DNA of 64,000 nt, from positions 62,187,872 to 62,251,871 of the forward strand of contig CM043953.1 of assembly GCA_014529385.2 (NCBI GenBank), read 5' to 3'. This DNA is from Adiantum capillus-veneris (Eukaryota > Streptophyta > Polypodiopsida > Polypodiales > Pteridaceae). This document shows, one piece after another, positions 60,647 through 64,000 of the stretch. Each line of letters starts with the position of its first letter. Positions within the stretch are counted from its first letter, which is position 1. The notes under the pieces are model-generated. The model saw nothing but the letters and a program-made list of their open reading frames with translations. It made no database searches and had not been told where the DNA came from. The position numbers and the translations under genes are program-made.

Positions 60647-61773
60647 ATGGACGTCATGACTGCCTCGCCGGTATGGAAGCCCCATCCGAAGGCAACTTTT
60701 GTGCTTACAAACAAGCGGATTACACAAATGGAGAGGGAGATGAAAGACTGGAAAGCAAATATGGCGGGATGGTGGAAGGAGAAGGCCAACCTTCTTCAAA
60801 TGTTTCTCAACGAAGGCGCGCAATGGAAGAAAGAGAAAGAGGACCTGCACGCAGAGCCGTATGGAAGCCCCATCCGAAGGCAACTTTTGTGCTTACAAAC
60901 AAGCGGATTACACAAATGGAGAGGGAGATGAAAGACTGGAAAGCAGATATGGCGGGATGGTGGAAGGAGAAGACCAACCTTCTTCAAATGTTTCTCAACG
61001 AAGGCGCGCAGTGGAAGAAAAAGAAAGAGGACCTGCACGCAGAGCTACAAGCACTTAAGGCGGACTCCAAAGCACGTAAAGAAGAGGTCTCAGCTCTCAA
61101 GCGAGAACTTGCCTATAGAGCGAGCAGTGGACTAGAGGGGGAATTCCAGCCTTCGGCAGTAGAGGAAATCAAGGTCATCAAAGATCAGGTACGGATGATC
61201 AAAGAGGAGGAGAAACAAAAGATGGTAAAGACGTCTTCGTGGATGGATGTGATCACGAAGACGCAAAACAAGGCGGATGAGACCGAGAAGTGGATAGAAG
61301 TCGCTAAGAAAGGCAAAGGGAAAGAAACAACATCTGTCCCCACTCCTACAATCATCAACATGACTCTAGAAGAAGAACAACGAAGGAAAACTAGAGCTTT
61401 GCATATAAGAGTAACCGGTCTAAAAGACCGAGATGATGTGGAAGGGGAAGTTGAAGAACTTCTCCGCATGATGGGTAGTGAGGCTACTCACACAAAGACA
61501 TGGAGGGTGGGGAAGAAGACACAAGACAATGGGGAGACTTCAAAAGGGAGAGCTCTAATCATCCGTTTCCCATCCATGGAGGCAAAGAAGGACTTCTTGA
61601 AGAAGCGTCCTACACTAAAGAAAACGGGCATATTCCTTGGAGATGACCTCACTCTCACACAGCTTGCGCATATGAGAGGGGTAATGCCAGAGATTCAAGC
61701 GGCAAGGGAGAAGGGAAAGACGGCCTTCTACAGAGATGGCCGGGTTGTGATTGTAGAGCGGCGCTCCACATGA
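60647..61773 (+). pseudogene. LINE ORF1 protein with an internal 188-bp tandem duplication
   Basis: The likely start is ATG 60647 or 60656. The block 60673-60860 is repeated at 60861-61048. Because 188 is not a multiple of 3, the first copy is read in a different frame from the rest. After the duplication the frame is open to 61773: coiled coil (MEREMKDWKADMAGWWKEKT, LHAELQALKADSKARKEEVS), linker TSSWMDVITKTQNKADETEK, RRM-like (LHIRVTGLKDRDDVEGEVEE, RALIIRFPSMEAKKDFLKKR) and C-terminal domain (FLGDDLTLTQLAHMRGVMPE, GKTAFYRDGRVVIVERRST). The stop TGA (61771-61773) is followed by TGG, and ORF2 continues in the same frame. This is the best-preserved ORF1 C-terminal half in the window. Confidence 0.87.
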
Positions 61774-62613
61774 TGGTGCGAGACCCGTGGGACCACCCTC
61801 AAAGTTGCCACGTGGAATTGTAATGGATCTATGCGACTTGATGTTGGCGCCTTTGAGGATAGTTTCAGGGGAAGAGACATCGTCTTCTACTTTGAGACAC
61901 ATCAGGCCCATGGGCAGTCTATGCCTCACATCAATGGATATAGATGGGAGACTGCCTATAGACAGGAGACACGATAAGAGCGCAGAGGGCGGGGATCAGG
62001 AGGAGTGGCAGTGTTATTCAGAGAGCAGTTGCAGCCATTGATACATATAGCCCGCAGAGATGAGCAGGCTAGGTACATGTGGGTGAGACTCAGAGCATAG
62101 ACAGACAGATATCTTTACATTGCTATTTGCTACTTTCTCCCGAGCACGTCAGTGTATGCACCAGAGTTACCGGGGAACGCCCCCTAGCCCCCGTTCCGGC
62201 GTTCTGGGGGGCAGTTCCCTTCCCGAAAGTTCCGAGACGTCCCGAAACGTTTGACGTTCCGGGTGGCCAGTGCAAACCGGAACGGCCATTCCGGAACCTT
62301 CCGGAACGCCCCTGGAACGGCCAACGGCTACAAACAAATTTGGCAAAAATTGAAAAAATTGAAGTAAATGTTTGGGCTTTGTTTTGAAGTGTGCAAGGCC
62401 TCAAGGACTCATAAAATGCACCCCCCTCCCCCTTTCTCTTCACAAGCTAATCCTCAAGGCTCAAGCTCTCTCCCTCTCACACTCTCAAGATCTCTTCCTC
62501 TCAAGACTCACTCTCTCAAGGCTCAAGGATCAAGGATCAAGGCTTCACGCCTTCAAGCTCTCTTCCTCTCCCTCCCACTCTCTCAAATCTCTCCCTCTCC
62601 CTCTCACTCTCTC

Positions 62614-62677
<64 letters not shown>

Positions 62678-64000
62678 TCATCATCTAGTCATAGCAAGGT
62701 TGAATGGTCTTCAAAACGAGTTTTTTGTGAGTATTAGAGTCAAAGCACTCTAATACTCCTTGTATTTAAACACAAGGAGCTAAAAATGCACTATTTGGGT
62801 GTTTTTTATACCTCCCGTTCCGCGCCGTTCCCGTTCCGGACCCCTAGCCGTTCCCTCGTTCCGCAGGGATCCCATCGCCGTTCCCGTTCCGCGTTCCGGG
62901 TAACTATGGTATGCACCACCCAGAGGACAGTCCCCTTTCTCTATTTTGGATGATGACATATGGGAGTTCTCTAGAGATGGTGACATCATCATTCTAGGGG
63001 ATTTCAATGCTAGGAGTGCCTATCATCAGACAGTATTTTATGATACTTCAGAGGAGATGCTGAGAGAGCTGGATGCTGCAGAGACAAGCCTATCCAGACT
63101 ATCACAAGATGGAGAACACACTGAGTATGGGCGACACTTGATAGACATGGGGACTACACATGGATTGGCCATCTTGAATGGCCTACAGAGAATTCCCGCC
63201 TCAAGGGGTTTTACAAGCTTTCCACACAGACATGGAGCCAGCACAGTGGACTATGTCATCGCACATCCGAGCCTCATCTCTAGTATCCAGGATCTCACGG
63301 TTGGACCCAGACCTGTTGGTGTGGCAGTGGATCATACTCTTGTGTCAATGACCATCTCTTTTCAGTTTAGTGTAGCACACAGGCTACGGACAGCAGCCCC
63401 TACTCGCTACACCTTCACGCGGGAGACAGACTCTGTATACATAGATGGGATCTACAGACGCCTATGCACAGAGGAGCCAGGGCTACCTCTGGAGGAGCTT
63501 ACTACTATATTGACACAGACACTACATGATGCAGCAGCAGAGGCATACCCACACACCCAGCCTGAGCAAAGACGCCGTTCGGGAAGCATGCCCCAGAACA
63601 GTTGGTATGATGAGGAATGCCGGGACACTAGAGCTCGACTTCAAAGGGAGGTGCTTTTGGGGGACATCACTCACAGACAGTCACAGATTGACTTCCGACG
63701 CCTAGTGCGGCAGAAGAAGAGGGCATTTTTGGCTCGGCTAGAGCAGGACCTATATCAGTTGTTCTTGAGTCAGGACTCACGTGAGGCATGGCGGCTCTTT
63801 CAGGAGCACTCTCCCCCCCCGGCCATCACTTCTACAGAGGACTAGGGCAAGTATGCATCATCTCTGTACACAGTTCCTGAGCAGCCCCACCTTCCCGACC
63901 CTCCCGATCCATGCCCACACATGTACTTTTTTCACCGCGGAGATGGTGAGGAAGGCCATTGACAGAATGAAGACTGGGAGAGCATACGATCATGATGGTT
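61774..64000 (+). pseudogene. LINE ORF2, partial (window end), interrupted by a hAT-like element
   Basis: Directly after the ORF1 TGA: CETRGTTLKVATWNCNGSMR, FYFETH, RGRGSGGVAVLF, YIAICYF. It is interrupted at 62162-62908 and then open 62946-63845 with GDFNAR, GFTSFPHRHGASTVDYVIA, VDHTLVSMTI and AYPHTQPEQRRRSGSMPQNS. In-frame stops are at about 61976, 62098 and 63843. RT begins at the window edge (AEMVRKAIDRMKTGRAYDHD). Only the endonuclease and linker are visible. Confidence 0.9.
62162..62908. mobile_element. Non-autonomous hAT-like DNA transposon, 747 bp
   Basis: Ends are CAGAGTTACC and (reverse complement of the right end) CATAGTTACC, a 10-bp terminal inverted repeat with one mismatch. The 8-bp target duplication GTATGCAC is perfect (62154-62161 and 62909-62916). 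Both subterminal regions are packed with GTTCCG/CGGAAC motifs, as expected for transposase binding sites. The middle is CT-rich with a pure (CT)n run at about 62615-62673. There is no transposase gene. The 8-bp duplication and CA-AG start fit the hAT superfamily. Confidence 0.9.

Overview
This is a eukaryotic nuclear window, almost certainly from a land plant with a large, repeat-rich genome. The evidence is plant-type LTR retrotransposons (primer sites for tRNA-Arg and initiator tRNA-Met), a plant-type LINE zinc-binding reverse-transcriptase tail and an alpha-tubulin fragment. Species cannot be named from the sequence. No intact host gene was found. Nearly every recognisable segment is a transposable element or microsatellite, and almost all coding frames are broken.

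Two kinds of element dominate. (1) A LINE lineage with an ORF1 (coiled coil, RRM-like domain, basic C-terminal domain), an ORF2 (endonuclease, reverse transcriptase, CCHC-like knuckle), a conserved 3'-end hairpin and a (CT)n tail. Near-full-length copies lie at 9745-13914 plus 24926-26307 (minus strand, split by an LTR element), 28585-34626 (plus), 36620-46046 (plus, split by an LTR element) and 60089-64000 (plus, cut by the window end). A related family lies at 56376-59919 and another at 48259-48557 plus 55656-56375. Many 5'-truncated pieces lie between them. (2) Ty3/gypsy-type LTR elements. One is an 11,011-bp copy at 13915-24925 with gag, pro, pol and an extra ORF, flanked by the target duplication ATCCT. 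One is a 7,098-bp relative at 48558-55655 (minus), flanked by AATTA, that lost RT and integrase and carries an alpha-tubulin fragment. One is an unrelated gag-pro-only element at 40661-44700 (minus). A probable solo LTR (7352-8846), a hAT-like non-autonomous element (62162-62908, 8-bp target duplication) and a poly(A)-tailed L1 fragment (28762-29529, 12-bp target duplication) are also nested in LINE copies.

Layout: 1-2279 unassigned; 2280-9744 LINE fragments; 9745-26307 minus-strand LINE with the 11-kb LTR element inside; 26308-28584 LINE scraps and a gag-like fragment; 28585-36619 full LINE plus a head-to-tail array of truncated copies joined by (CT)n; 36620-46332 full LINE with the gag-pro element inside; 46333-48139 unassigned; 48140-56375 LINE with the tubulin-carrying LTR element inside; 56376-59919 third LINE family; 59920-64000 LINE with the hAT-like insertion.

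The most interesting system is the LINE lineage. In all four copies where the junction can be read, ORF1 and ORF2 share one frame and are separated by a single TGA in a TGA-CGG or TGA-TGG context, and three of the four have no AUG before the endonuclease catalytic Asn. Its 3' end has a short hairpin with compensatory changes between families, and new copies repeatedly begin just where the previous copy's microsatellite tail ends. Also notable are a primer-binding region in the 11-kb LTR element that is the complement of an exact tRNA-Arg(CCG) 3' half, and its unrecognised extra ORF of about 728 codons.
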